The notes under the pieces: model-generated | Databases searched by the model: none | What the model was told of the DNA's origin: nothing | The model's input: the letters and a program-made list of their open reading frames with translations, nothing else | NCBI GenBank assembly: GCA_965222005.1 | Contig: OZ244935.1 | Location: 5,890,001-5,954,000, forward strand | Reading direction: 5' to 3' | Length of the DNA stretch: 64,000 nucleotides | Source of the DNA: CBDCTM01 sp965222005 | GTDB taxonomy: Bacteria; Bacteroidota; Bacteroidia; Chitinophagales; Saprospiraceae | Made by a program: the position numbers and the translations under genes | Part shown: positions 6,991 to 15,753 of the stretch, piece by piece | Position numbering within the stretch: the stretch's first letter is position 1 | Layout: each line of letters opens with the position of its first letter

Positions 6991-9050
6991 TATCCTTTCA
7001 ATTCGGGCTTCATATGCTTGTGCAAAAAGCCAACCATAGCCTTGTACACTTCAAAGCGATTTTCTTCATTGTGGAAGCCGTGGCCTTCATTGTATTTCAC
7101 AAGATATGGCACATCTACGCCTCTGGAGCGCAAGTTGCGTACGATCTGATCCGACTCATCAATATTGACGCGGGGATCATTAGCTCCCTGAATGACGAAG
7201 AGAGGAGTAGTGATTTTATCGGCATGCATGGCCGGAGAAGCAGCAGCCATAGCCAGGCTATCCTTTTCAGGATTTCCCACCATAGTGTACATCATATCGA
7301 GATAGGGCTTCCAATACGGAGGAATCGTTTTCATAAAGGTGAAAAGGTTGGAAACGCCTACATAATCGATAGCGCAGGTGTAGAGGTCGGGAGTAAAGGT
7401 AACGCCGGCGAGGGTAGCGTAGCCGCCGTAACTACCACCGTAGATGGCGGTCCGATCCTTGTCGGCTATCCCCTCTTTGATGAGCCAGCGGACCCCGTCA
7501 GTGATATCATCCTGCATAGTTTTGCCCCACTGCTTGAAGCTTTTCTCCCAAAAATCTCTCCCATAGCCGGTGCTGCCGCGGAAGTTCATCTGCAGCACAG
7601 CGTAGCCACGGCTGGCCATCAGCTGAATTTCGGGGTTGAACCCCCAGCTATCGCGATGCCAGGGGCCGCCATGCGGGTTTACTACCACGGGCAGATTTTT
7701 AGCTTCCACCCCTTTGGGCAGAGTCAGATAGCCATTGATAGTCAGGCCATCCCGGCTTTTGTACTGTATGGGCTTCATTTCGGCCATATCGGCTTCATCG
7801 AGCCAGGGACTGATTTCAGCAATTTTTTCCAGCTTATCGGCAGCCTGATCGTAAAAATAATAGCTGCCCAGAGATTTATCGCTGTATGTACGGATCATAA
7901 ATTTGTCCTCGGCTTTATTGGCGCTGGTCACAAAAATTTCATAATCGCCCAAATCTTTTTCAAGGCGCTGCTGGAGGGCTTTGCGATCATCATCCAGAAA
8001 ATGATAAGCTCGCATAGAAGTGTTGTACATGATGGAGGTCAACACCTTGCGCTTGCGCGAATAATTGAGGTTGCTAACATCCACTTCCTTATGTGCAAAA
8101 ATAGGTTCACCCACTTCTTTGCCGCTAGCCATATCGAATTTAACAATAGCTGTTTTATCTCGATTCAAATTGGAGGTGGCATATACTACTGAGCCATTAT
8201 CAAAATCAAAAAACAGAGGCTCCATGGTGATGCGAAAATCGGTAGTGAGTACATCGCGAAACGCATCTTCCTCTTTATCCCGATACATAACGACCGTGTT
8301 GGTGCCGTCTTTTATTTTGGTGGCTACTCTTAGCCGGCCTTCATGATCGGTCATCCAAGCGGAGATGGGCTCGGCGGGATTGCTGTTTTCAGCAATTTGC
8401 TTATATTCACCAGACTCGATATTGATGCGATAGGGTTCAAAAAGTTGCGGATTGTTTTTATTCATCCCGATGATAATCTGATCGTCGATGTCTTCTAATT
8501 GGTCGATAATCTGAATACGTACTTTTTCAAATGGTGTCAGGTCTTTGGCATCAGAGCCGTCTTTATCAACTGCATAAAGCTGGAAGTTTTCATCTCCCCC
8601 GCTATCTTTGACAAAGAGCAATCGGTCATTATTGGCCCAAAAGTAGCCAGCAATGTCGCGATCGGTTTCATCGGTAATGCGAGTAGCTTTGTCCTCACCG
8701 ATTTTCTGGACAAAAATGTTTCTGCGGCGCTCATAAGGCCCCATATAAGCGAAGTGCGTGCCATCAGGGGAGAGCTGATAGCGTGATTTTTCCGGGTTGC
8801 GGAAGAAATCTTCTACACTGTATTTAAAATCGCCTTTTGCGGCCTTAATCAATCCTGCCAGATCACTTTCGGAGGTTGGCAATTCCGGATCGCCCGGTAA
8901 ATCGGCCTGGGTGGTCGTTGCTTGTGTGGTTTCATTCATGTCGGTAGATTCTTCGGTGGTTGATGTGGTTTGATTGCAGGAATTAAGGCCAATAATCAGC
9001 AATAATCCCAGAGCGAAAGTAATAAAACGGAGGCTGAAGATGCTTTTCAT
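6972..9050 (-). CDS. S9 family peptidase (prolyl oligopeptidase / acylaminoacyl peptidase type), lipoprotein
   Basis: The 692-residue product has a lipoprotein signal peptide (lipobox LNSC at about residues 22-25), a Thr-rich linker, and a beta-propeller covering roughly residues 80-400. An alpha/beta-hydrolase domain follows (NPHGGPWHRDSWGFNPEIQ and onward). The catalytic triad is visible: Ser540 in GGSYGG, Asp625 in GANDPRVN and His657 in EGHGFHNEE. Such enzymes cleave short peptides, here probably at the cell surface or in the periplasm. An ISKra4 element has inserted across the original stop. Without the element the protein would end KPELKG followed by TAA; now it reads on through YECMTN before a TAG supplied by the element. 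The extra residues lie outside the fold and probably do no harm. Confidence 0.92.
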   Translation of the reverse strand: MKSIFSLRFITFALGLLLIIGLNSCNQTTSTTEESTDMNETTQATTTQADLPGDPELPTSESDLAGLIKAAKGDFKYSVEDFFRNPEKSRYQLSPDGTHFAYMGPYERRRNIFVQKIGEDKATRITDETDRDIAGYFWANNDRLLFVKDSGGDENFQLYAVDKDGSDAKDLTPFEKVRIQIIDQLEDIDDQIIIGMNKNNPQLFEPYRINIESGEYKQIAENSNPAEPISAWMTDHEGRLRVATKIKDGTNTVVMYRDKEEDAFRDVLTTDFRITMEPLFFDFDNGSVVYATSNLNRDKTAIVKFDMASGKEVGEPIFAHKEVDVSNLNYSRKRKVLTSIMYNTSMRAYHFLDDDRKALQQRLEKDLGDYEIFVTSANKAEDKFMIRTYSDKSLGSYYFYDQAADKLEKIAEISPWLDEADMAEMKPIQYKSRDGLTINGYLTLPKGVEAKNLPVVVNPHGGPWHRDSWGFNPEIQLMASRGYAVLQMNFRGSTGYGRDFWEKSFKQWGKTMQDDITDGVRWLIKEGIADKDRTAIYGGSYGGYATLAGVTFTPDLYTCAIDYVGVSNLFTFMKTIPPYWKPYLDMMYTMVGNPEKDSLAMAAASPAMHADKITTPLFVIQGANDPRVNIDESDQIVRNLRSRGVDVPYLVKYNEGHGFHNEENRFEVYKAMVGFLHKHMKPELKGYECMTN

Positions 9051-9559
9051 TTGACTAATTTTTATGGCAAAATAGAATTGAAGGCGGAAATTACATAATT
9101 CGCCCTGTATGGGGGGGCTACTTATACAAAAACGCCTAAACTTTAGATGAAATGCCGACTCATTAATAGGAAGTTGTTTATAAAACTACCTTTCAGGCGG
9201 TGAACAGGCCTGAGCTTTCATTAGCCTGTTGTGAATTTAGTAAGTCTTCGTAAAACACCATTTCAGGAATTTACGTTATCTTTACAGCTCGCGGTTTTTG
9301 GCCCCCTGCTGTCACCAGAACCGGTCGCTATGAGATAGAACAGGCAAATGCTCCAAAAATTTCGGACGCCCTGCAGCAGTTTCCCGCAATTGGAATTCAA
9401 TTTACATTAAAACAAATGGCAATATTATTGTTGCTATTTGGATAATTGAGCCCGCCAATTGATAATTATTACGCGATGGTGAATTTATTGATGATTTAAA
9501 AAATTTAATAAATTTAGCAAGCGTGAATAAATTGCTGAACACCTGATTTTGGAGCTTCT
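9051..9559. other. Intergenic region between divergent genes
   Basis: No supported gene was found in this 509-base stretch. It contains a hairpin with arms AACAGGC (9203-9209) and GCCTGTT (9224-9230) and a copy of a short palindromic repeat at 9471-9525. A weak open frame near 9255-9440 has no recognisable similarity and no good start. Promoters for the divergent peptidase and secreted-protein genes should lie here, but I cannot place them confidently. Confidence 0.5.
9471..9525. repeat. AT-rich palindromic repeat R1, copy 1
   Basis: From ACGCGATGGT to AGCAAGCGTG this block is nearly identical to 18891-18936 joined to 19092-19102, where a family B element splits it. Inside it AATTTATT and AATAAATT pair across a TTTAAAAAATTT centre, and the outer ACGC and GCGT also pair. 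In copy 2 the right edge overlaps the stop codon of the DUF1304 gene; here no such gene is present. It may be a terminator-like element or a small mobile palindrome. Confidence 0.6.
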
Positions 9560-9592
9560 ATGGATTTTGTAAATTTGAGTAAATCAATTGAA

Positions 9593-10153
9593 ATGAGACT
9601 GATATTGTTTCTTAGCATTTGCTGCTGGTTGATGTGGAACAGTGCCTCCATTGCTAACATTGCGCAGCCTACCGGCCTCTTTTTCGAGCAGGACACCCTC
9701 CTGCCCAAAGCCTTTATTATTGGCGAACACGAACAACAGTTTGAAAGTCTGACGATCGAGCACAGCACCATGCTGCTCACCGCATGTGAAGATGATATGG
9801 GCGTAGCCTTTGAAAAATGGTGGAGCATGATTCAGGAGATGGAAGCTTATGCTTCGTTGATTGGCTTTGACCTTAAAGGAATCAAAATATGGCTAAATGT
9901 ATTTTGGAATGGTAACGGCAGCATCCGCCATATCGCTTATTATCTCAAACCCAACTCTAAAAATGTCGATACGGCTGAACTCACAGCCTTTTTTTCAAGT
10001 TTTATGAACCATTATACCTTTCCGCTCATCACCCAGGCCAGATATTCTCACTACGGGAGTGCCGCCTTCCCCACTCTACCTCGAAGAGTCAACAATGAAG
10101 ACACTCCAAATAACGGAAAGCCGCTGGTAAAGGATAGCTCCAATCACGAATAG
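9593..10153 (+). CDS. Hypothetical secreted protein
   Basis: I do not recognise the family. The frame is open from an ATG at 9560, but the ATG at 9593 begins a clean signal peptide (MRLILFLSICCWLMWNSASI), so the shorter start is preferred and gives 186 residues. The mature part is about 160 residues with many aromatics (FEKWWSMIQEMEAYASLIGF, IKIWLNVFWNGNG, HIAYYLKP) and the look of a small alpha/beta domain. Its C-terminus (NNEDTPNNGKPLVKDSSNHE) looks disordered, and no Cys lipobox or sorting domain is seen. The Ycf48-like lipoprotein gene follows 10 bases downstream on the same strand, so the two are probably co-transcribed. Composition is like its neighbours. Confidence 0.65.
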   Translation: MRLILFLSICCWLMWNSASIANIAQPTGLFFEQDTLLPKAFIIGEHEQQFESLTIEHSTMLLTACEDDMGVAFEKWWSMIQEMEAYASLIGFDLKGIKIWLNVFWNGNGSIRHIAYYLKPNSKNVDTAELTAFFSSFMNHYTFPLITQARYSHYGSAAFPTLPRRVNNEDTPNNGKPLVKDSSNHE

Positions 10154-10163
10154 TCCAATTACT

Positions 10164-11129
10164 ATGTATGGCCGAATACCCGGCAAATCTGAAATAATTC
10201 TGCTTTTTCTGGGCTTCTTCCTGCTCCTTGCCTGCAACAAGGAAGATACCATCTCATTACCCCTCACCGAACTCGCTTCGCCCACCAGCTCGCGGCTCAA
10301 CGCTATCCACTTTACCGATGCTCAAACGGGCTTTGCTGTTGGTGGTGACAGCTGGTATCGGGGCATCGCACTGAAAACGACGGATGGGGGTAGTAGCTGG
10401 ACAGTGGACTCCATTGCTTCAGCCGAGCTATTCAGTCTTCAGTTTTTGGACAATCGTCGGGGCTTCACCACCGGAATCGGAGGCCGTTTTTTGCAAATGA
10501 TATTGCCGGATCAGCTATGGCAATTTGGGCAATTTTTGCCCTGGCATCTGCACCGGGATATTTGCTTTTTTGATGTGGATCATGGCATCGTGGTGGGCGG
10601 AGAATCTTATGGCGACGGGCAAATAGTAAGGCTGGGCAAAAACTTTGAGCGCCTCTCCGTTGACAGCTTCGCCAATGAGCTCAGTACAGTTTGTTATTCC
10701 GATTCAAGCACAGTCCACGTAGCCGGATATGGCCTACTACTCCGCTCTACTGATGGCGGCATCCGCTGGCAGCAGTTAGACGTAGATGGCGACTTTTTTC
10801 AGGATATTTTCTTTGTCGATTCCCAAACAGGCTATTTGGTGGGCCTAGCCGGAGCCATTTACAAAACGACCGATGGTGGTGCCCGCTGGCATCGGGTAAG
10901 GGCTGCCAAAATCCTCTCTGATACAGGCTTTCGGGCCATCCACTTCAGCACCTCTGATAAAGGCTATTTGGTGGGTAAGGCCGGCACTTTCTGGCGAACT
11001 CTCGATGGAGGTGAAAGCTGGCAGATGATAAAGGGCTTGCCTGATATTGATCTGCGCGATGTGTATTTCGCTGACGGGCAAGGATTTATTGTGGGAGAAG
11101 GAGGTCGAATTTTCAGATTTGAAGATTGA
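10164..11129 (+). CDS. Ycf48/BNR-type beta-propeller lipoprotein
   Basis: This 321-residue protein carries a hydrophobic signal ending in LLLAC, a lipobox, so it should be a surface or periplasmic lipoprotein. The mature part consists of repeated propeller blades with the Asp-box-like pattern TTDGGSSWT, STDGGIRWQQ, TTDGGARWHR and TLDGGESWQM. Each is preceded by a F-x-D-x-x-x-GY/F-x-VG strand (HFTDAQTGFAVGG, FFVDSQTGYLVGLAGA). This matches the photosystem II assembly factor Ycf48-like fold, which in non-photosynthetic Bacteroidota is a common secreted propeller of unknown ligand. It probably forms a two-gene operon with the secreted protein at 9593. The fold call is firm; the function is unknown. 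Confidence 0.85.
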   Translation: MYGRIPGKSEIILLFLGFFLLLACNKEDTISLPLTELASPTSSRLNAIHFTDAQTGFAVGGDSWYRGIALKTTDGGSSWTVDSIASAELFSLQFLDNRRGFTTGIGGRFLQMILPDQLWQFGQFLPWHLHRDICFFDVDHGIVVGGESYGDGQIVRLGKNFERLSVDSFANELSTVCYSDSSTVHVAGYGLLLRSTDGGIRWQQLDVDGDFFQDIFFVDSQTGYLVGLAGAIYKTTDGGARWHRVRAAKILSDTGFRAIHFSTSDKGYLVGKAGTFWRTLDGGESWQMIKGLPDIDLRDVYFADGQGFIVGEGGRIFRFED

Positions 11130-11175
11130 AAAGTAATCAAAGCAAGCCTCTGAGTTCTTAGGCCACCTGTTTTTT

Positions 11176-12579
11176 CTACTTATCAGGCTTTCGAAAGGGA
11201 ATTATCCAATCCGATTCTTTCAAAAAGCTCCAATGCTCTTTGGTCAAATCCACTTTGGAGTCGATATAGGCTTGGTAAGGATGTTGGTTGAGGCGGGCCG
11301 AAATGTTGGCAAACACAGCAATATCCATCCAACCCTGCTTGCGATATTCAGTTTCCAGAAAGTGGGCAAATTGTAAGATCATATCGGGATGGGAAAGCAT
11401 CTTCCGGCGCTGGCGTTTAGTCATGTAGTCATCAGGAGACACTTTCACATTCTCCTGCGTTTCCAGATTGACCACCTTAAAATGGCCGTATGCCCGTTTG
11501 CTGCGCAGCATCATTCGCCAGGCATACCGATGGCCTTCCTCCGTCCAGGCCACATCACCTTTGAAATAATGATGCCGCAATGGCACAAGCAAGTGTATCA
11601 ATATGTACAATACGACCAATAGGCTGATCACCCGCTGTTGGTTTGGCCGGTACTGCCATTTACCAACAGGCGGCTGTGGAGCGGCCTGGCTATTGTTCAA
11701 TTTTCTATCCCACCATTGTTGGAGCCGATCCAGTTTCGGCCAGCGCTCCGTCAGCCATTGGAAAACCTTCAACGGAAAATCCGAAGGGAAAAAGAGCAGG
11801 CTGAGAGATACCGAAAGAAAAGGGAAAATGCCTATTTTGAACAAAATGAGGTTGGTAGTGTGGAAGAAGAGAATAAATGCAAATGCCCAAATTCGGGTAC
11901 GCCGAATTACCAAAAAAAGGACGATAAACAGATCGAGCAGCAGACCGCCATAGCTCAACACCCAGGCGGTTGTTTCTTTGGCCCACAACCAGCCCAACAG
12001 CGGCATGTCTGCTTTGTTGCCCAACCAAATCTTGAGCGGCTGAGCCTGCAGCCAGTCTGGATTAATCTTAGCAATTCCGCCGAAAAAGTACACCACAGCC
12101 ATGCTGAATTGCAGCAAAAAAAGAGGCCAGTAGGGAATGGTATTGAGGCGCATGGCCGGCCTTTTCAACACATCCATCGAGAAGGCGCGGTTGGCCGGCA
12201 GCAGCACCATCAGAAAGCTGAGCACACTGAACAGATAGCCGTGGTTGAGGTAAAAAGATTTTTCCATCAGGAACATATAGACAAAGCACAGGGCAAAATA
12301 CGCGGCACATACCCGATACCATTTGCCCAGCAGCACTGCCAGGGCAGCTAGTAAAGCACTTAGGAAAAAAAGGCTCATCCAGGGCTCTGCAAATGGTCGG
12401 ACCCATTCAAATCCATAATATGTAAAATGAAACTCCAGGGGATCAAACGCATTCAAATACAGGTGTTTGTAAATAAAGGTACCCAGCACATCGGCGATGG
12501 CCAGTATTCCGAACATGATGCGAAAAAACACCAAGGAGGTAATCGATACAGGGCGAAACAAAAAATTCATCCGCCGCAA
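11176..12579 (-). CDS. HTTM domain membrane protein (vitamin K-dependent gamma-carboxylase-like)
   Basis: The 467-residue protein is largely hydrophobic, with at least six membrane segments between residues about 10 and 270. Conserved HTTM features are seen: a first segment beginning SLVFFRIMFGILAIADVLG, the block LNHGYLFSVLSFLMVLLPANR, and FSMAVVYFFGGIAKINPDWL, where the Lys corresponds in position to the region bearing the carboxylase catalytic Lys. A soluble C-terminal part (residues about 340-467) contains YMTKRQRRKMLSHPDMILQF and ISARLNQHPYQAYIDS, the conserved C-terminal section of bacterial relatives. Vertebrate homologues carboxylate glutamate using reduced vitamin K; the bacterial substrate is unknown. 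It is convergent with the propeller lipoprotein gene and has no obvious operon partner. Confidence 0.85.
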   Translation of the reverse strand: MRRMNFLFRPVSITSLVFFRIMFGILAIADVLGTFIYKHLYLNAFDPLEFHFTYYGFEWVRPFAEPWMSLFFLSALLAALAVLLGKWYRVCAAYFALCFVYMFLMEKSFYLNHGYLFSVLSFLMVLLPANRAFSMDVLKRPAMRLNTIPYWPLFLLQFSMAVVYFFGGIAKINPDWLQAQPLKIWLGNKADMPLLGWLWAKETTAWVLSYGGLLLDLFIVLFLVIRRTRIWAFAFILFFHTTNLILFKIGIFPFLSVSLSLLFFPSDFPLKVFQWLTERWPKLDRLQQWWDRKLNNSQAAPQPPVGKWQYRPNQQRVISLLVVLYILIHLLVPLRHHYFKGDVAWTEEGHRYAWRMMLRSKRAYGHFKVVNLETQENVKVSPDDYMTKRQRRKMLSHPDMILQFAHFLETEYRKQGWMDIAVFANISARLNQHPYQAYIDSKVDLTKEHWSFLKESDWIIPFRKPDK

Positions 12580-12816
12580 ACTAACGATCTGCAGCGAATA
12601 GTAAAAACAATCCGCCCATCAATCATAAAGTTCAACCTCTGTTTGATCTGGTCCATTGGCCAAATTCGATCATTTTCTGCTTCAATTTATTGGTATGAAT
12701 ATCGCAAAAGTGTATAGTGGGAAGCTGCCTGCTGGCTCAGGTATAGTCGTTGAAAAGAGGCTGATCGTCTAAAAGAGTGGCAAATTTGATAGAATTAGCC
12801 TTATTTTGTACCTATT

Positions 12817-13422
12817 ATGGCCATAGACATTATTTTTTTGCTGGTAGTATTGTATGGTTTTTACCTCGGTTTTTCCCGGGGAATTATACGAACCGTGTTC
12901 ACTGTACTCTCTCTGACAATAGGGGTGATGCTGTCGTTGAAACTGGCCCCCGGCGCTACTCATTTGCTCGAAACAACCTTCAAAAGTACCAATCCGCTGA
13001 TGTTCATTGCTGGCTTATTGCTTTCCTTTATTGCCATCATGCTGGTGCTGCGTTTTATGTCGCGCAGCCTGGAAGGAATTTTAAAAACAGCCAACATCAA
13101 TGTGGTCAATCAGTTTATCGGCGGAGTGGTGCTGAGTGGGGTGCTGGTACTTTTGCTCAGTGTACTGGTCTGGTTTGCCGATCAGGCACATATGATTGAT
13201 CAGCAAACAAAAGACCGCTCCGTTACCTACCCCTATATCACTCAATACCGGGGTCAGGCAGTAGCCATTGGTGAAAAATTGAAACCCGTGTTTTACGAGT
13301 TTTGGGACCAATCCCTTCATATGATGGATCGCCTTGAACAGATCAGTATTGAACAAACGGAGAAAACGAAAATCGAAGACCGCTCTGATGAACTCCCACC
13401 CCACGATTCTAATCGTCGATAA
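12817..13422 (+). CDS. CvpA family membrane protein
   Basis: This 201-residue protein has four predicted membrane segments: IIFLLVVLYGFYLGFSRG, VFTVLSLTIGVMLSLKLAP, PLMFIAGLLLSFIAIMLVL and FIGGVVLSGVLVLLLSVLVWF. The GFYLGFSRGIIR loop after the first segment is typical of CvpA (colicin V production) proteins. The C-terminal 60 residues are soluble and end in a charged tail. CvpA homologues are inner-membrane proteins linked to envelope integrity and purF regulation in other bacteria, but their biochemical role is unclear. The last 35 bases overlap the start of the glutaminase gene in another frame, so the two are probably translated from one mRNA. Confidence 0.85.
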   Translation: MAIDIIFLLVVLYGFYLGFSRGIIRTVFTVLSLTIGVMLSLKLAPGATHLLETTFKSTNPLMFIAGLLLSFIAIMLVLRFMSRSLEGILKTANINVVNQFIGGVVLSGVLVLLLSVLVWFADQAHMIDQQTKDRSVTYPYITQYRGQAVAIGEKLKPVFYEFWDQSLHMMDRLEQISIEQTEKTKIEDRSDELPPHDSNRR

Positions 13423-13981
13423 TTACGATTCCTTTACCTACAACCTCAGCGATTACTTCCAGCAGCTCGGCACGGAGGTGCGGGTGCTACGCAATGATGA
13501 GCTACCCTTTGAAGCATTCATCCGCCTTCAGTTTGATGCGCTGGTTTTGTCGCCCGGCCCGCAGGCTCCGCGGCAGGCTGGCCATATGATGCGCCTTATT
13601 GACCACTATCACCAGCAGTTGCCGATGCTGGGTATTTGCCTGGGGCATCAGGGAATTGGAGAATTTTTTGGCTATCAGCTCACCAAAGCTGCACTACCTG
13701 TACATGGCAAAACTTCTGTCCTTCAGCACAACGGCCACCCCCTTTTCAAAGGCTTGCCCGAGGCTTTTGAGGTAATGCGCTACCATTCACTGATTTTGGA
13801 ATCTTCTGCCGACAGCCCTCTACAAGTCATTGCTCAAACAGCTGGTGGGGAGATCATGGCTGTGGCACATGAGCATTTGCCGATCGTAGGCTTACAGTTC
13901 CATCCGGAAAGCATACTGACTGAACATGGGCTGGCAATGCTGCGCAACTGGTTGGGTACATGCTGGAGAGAAAACGCATAG
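13388..13981 (+). CDS. pabA: Anthranilate / aminodeoxychorismate synthase glutaminase component
   Basis: This class I glutamine amidotransferase releases ammonia from glutamine for the synthase subunit that makes anthranilate (tryptophan) or 4-amino-4-deoxychorismate (folate). The start ATG at 13388 gives MNSHPTILIVDNYDSFTYNL, the standard N-terminus; a longer frame from 13334 adds 18 basic residues unlike the family. The oxyanion loop LSPGPQAP, the nucleophile Cys in GICLGHQ, and the His-Glu pair in LQFHPESILTEHG are all present in the 197-residue product. The partner synthase gene is not nearby, so pabA and trpG cannot be separated from sequence context. Its start overlaps the cvpA-like gene by 35 bases. 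A family A element follows 31 bases after the stop. Confidence 0.88.
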   Translation: MNSHPTILIVDNYDSFTYNLSDYFQQLGTEVRVLRNDELPFEAFIRLQFDALVLSPGPQAPRQAGHMMRLIDHYHQQLPMLGICLGHQGIGEFFGYQLTKAALPVHGKTSVLQHNGHPLFKGLPEAFEVMRYHSLILESSADSPLQVIAQTAGGEIMAVAHEHLPIVGLQFHPESILTEHGLAMLRNWLGTCWRENA

Positions 13982-14012
13982 CCACACACTAGCTACGCCC
14001 TCTTTATTTTAA

Positions 14013-14172
14013 GAGCGTGTTTGGAAATTGCTTTTGGAAGCAGTAGTAGTAAAATTTAATTTTGGGCGAAGCCTTTTTTTGAGGCATAGTCAACGCTATG
14101 GCGATAAAAAATAATGAAGTACAGAATTAAATTTTGCACTAATGCACCGAAGGGTAAATTCCAAACACGCTC
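14013..14172. mobile_element. Family A non-autonomous element (MITE), copy 1
   Basis: The element is 160 bp long with terminal inverted repeats GAGCGTGTTTGGAAATT and (read from the right) GAGCGTGTTTGGAATTT. TAA direct repeats flank it at 14010-14012 and 14173-14175. Inside, AAAATTTAATT pairs with AATTAAATTTT, and a central hairpin CATAG/CTATG lies between a T-run and an A-run. There is no coding capacity. Its ends closely resemble those of the IS5-family element at 14889, the likely source of transposase. The right TAA is the stop codon of the broken lipoprotein gene on the minus strand. Confidence 0.85.
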
Positions 14173-14544
14173 TAACATCCGCAATATCCTTTCACATCCT
14201 GAGTTGTTGAACTTCCTTCTTTTGATTGTACTTCCATTTTCCCTTCGTAATACCTTCCTCCACCATCATCTTTGCCGGTAACTCTTAGTTCAAACCACAC
14301 TTCATATTTATCATTTCCATAAGCCATTTTATAAGACACCCCATAATCTCCATTCTTTCTTGACTCTTTAGCCATTGTCATTGCCTCATTGTATATATCA
14401 CGAACTTTGGCTCGATGTCCCATTCCTACCGTTCCATTCATTCTAACGGGATTGTCGTCTTCTCCCAGAAGTGTTGGCATTACTTTAAGTGTTTGGTGCA
14501 ATTTATTTCTAATTGATTCGCGAAGATTATTATCATAAAATTTC
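14172..14544 (-). pseudogene. 3' part of an SH3-type lipoprotein gene split by an insertion sequence
   Basis: On the minus strand the frame continues from the insertion boundary at 14544 as FYDNNLRESIRNKLHQTLKV and runs through LLGEDDNPVRMNGTVGMG to end in KGYCGC and TAG at 14174-14172. Joining 17890-16747 to 14536-14172 (one copy of the 8-base duplication AAAATTTC kept) gives 1509 bases, an exact 503 codons, so this is the missing C-terminus of the lipoprotein whose 5' part lies at 16747-17890. The domain contains an alpha/beta repeat ending in YEVWFELRVTGKDDGGGRYY. Alone the fragment has only a TTG start at 14501 and is unlikely to be expressed. The final G of the TAG comes from the family A element next door; without it the stop would be TAA. 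Confidence 0.8.
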
Positions 14545-14888
14545 CTGAATGTAACGTTTTGCGTTGATAAATAAAAAAAGCCACTGAAAATGCTTATGTT
14601 TTAAGTGTAACTAATAAAACGAAACAAAATCAATGGCACTTAAAGATAAGCAAAATCGGACAATAGTACTGCCCATAAGTGAGGCAGAATATGATATTTT
14701 TTTGACGAATAATACAATAGCGCATGAAGTGATCCAATCTTTGTACGATCAACATCCAGAACTTTTCCCTTTACAAATGGCAAATGGATATTGTTTAAAT
14801 GGTCGTGATCGGATGTCCAAGAAGATGGATATTCAGCTACGGAAGATAGAGATATCGGGTATCAATTATCGAATACGACCAAGTTTTA

Positions 14889-15753
14889 GAGGTTGTTTGG
14901 GAATTTATTTTGAAATAAATAGCCGTCGGTAGTATCTTGTAGTTAAACTAAAACTTACAAAGATGCTCGCCCAATTTGAACGACTGACCGACGGCCAGTG
15001 GGAAGTTATAAAAGAATTTCTTCCTATCAAACGAAAACGCACACTTGATTTGCGTGATATTTTCAATGCCATACTTTGGATAACAAGAACTGGAGCCCAA
15101 TGGCGAAATCTTGATAGTTCTTTTCCCCCCTGGTCTGCAGTTTACTATTACTTTTATAACTGGACAAAAAAAGGAATTATCAAATCAATCAATCTGGCAC
15201 TCAATGAATATGAACGGGACAAACTTGATCGGCAGTCAAGCCCAAGCTTGGGGATCGTTGATTCTCAGAGTGTTAAGTTGGCTCCCATGATTTATGAGTT
15301 TCGGGGCATTGACGGCAATAAAAAGATTAATGGCCGCAAACGTCAAATTCTCACAGACACCCTGGGTCGTATTTGGCAAGCTTGGGTACATCCAGCTAAT
15401 GAGCATGACAGTCCGGCTGGCGTTCATCTTTTGAAGATGGATCAACATCAAATGGGCCGCCTGATAAAAATAATTGGTGACAAAGCTTATAAAGGAACTT
15501 TTGCACAGGCCTGTGAGGAATTGAATATCGAATTTGAAGTTCCAATAAGACCTGAAGGGAAAAAGGGGTTTGTTGTTCAGGCTAAACGATGGGTAGTTGA
15601 AAGAACGATTGCCTGGTTTAATTTTTACCGAAGAATACTGATTGACCACGAGCATACCATAGAAAGTTCTGTATCATTCCTTTATTTGGCAAATACATCA
15701 ATGATCTTGGCAAAATTTCAATCATTTACAGAATAAAATTCCCAAACACGTTC
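14889..15753 (+). mobile_element. IS5-family insertion sequence nested in copy A
   Basis: The element is 865 bp long with ends GAGGTTGTTTGGGAATTT and (read from the right) GAACGTGTTTGGGAATTTT. A 3-base direct repeat TTA lies at 14886-14888 and 15754-15756. The empty site is seen in copy B near 59785, which reads AAGTTTTATTTTACC without the insert, so the boundaries are certain. It carries one intact transposase gene. Its ends resemble those of family A elements, making it their probable driver. Confidence 0.92.
14963..15736 (+). CDS. IS5 family transposase
   Basis: This 257-residue DDE transposase has the N-terminal DUF4096-like helix-turn region (LTDGQWEVIKEFLPIKRKR, ILWITRTGAQWRNLDSSFPP) typical of the IS5 family. 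The catalytic residues sit in SLGIVDSQSVK (Asp), IIGDKAYKG (Asp) and WVVERTIAWFNFYRR (Glu). It is a single uninterrupted frame, unlike the two-frame IS427 members. The 3-base TTA duplication fits the IS1031-type subgroup. It is complete and probably functional. Confidence 0.9.
   Translation: MLAQFERLTDGQWEVIKEFLPIKRKRTLDLRDIFNAILWITRTGAQWRNLDSSFPPWSAVYYYFYNWTKKGIIKSINLALNEYERDKLDRQSSPSLGIVDSQSVKLAPMIYEFRGIDGNKKINGRKRQILTDTLGRIWQAWVHPANEHDSPAGVHLLKMDQHQMGRLIKIIGDKAYKGTFAQACEELNIEFEVPIRPEGKKGFVVQAKRWVVERTIAWFNFYRRILIDHEHTIESSVSFLYLANTSMILAKFQSFTE

Noticed and set aside
7014..8192. 392-codon plus-strand frame opposite the S9 peptidase
   Set aside because: It is antisense to the peptidase catalytic and propeller region, with His/Ile-rich composition typical of a shadow frame.
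9255..9440. Open frame of about 60 codons upstream of the secreted-protein gene
   Set aside because: No start codon of quality and no recognisable domain; it might be a decayed gene, but the evidence is too thin.
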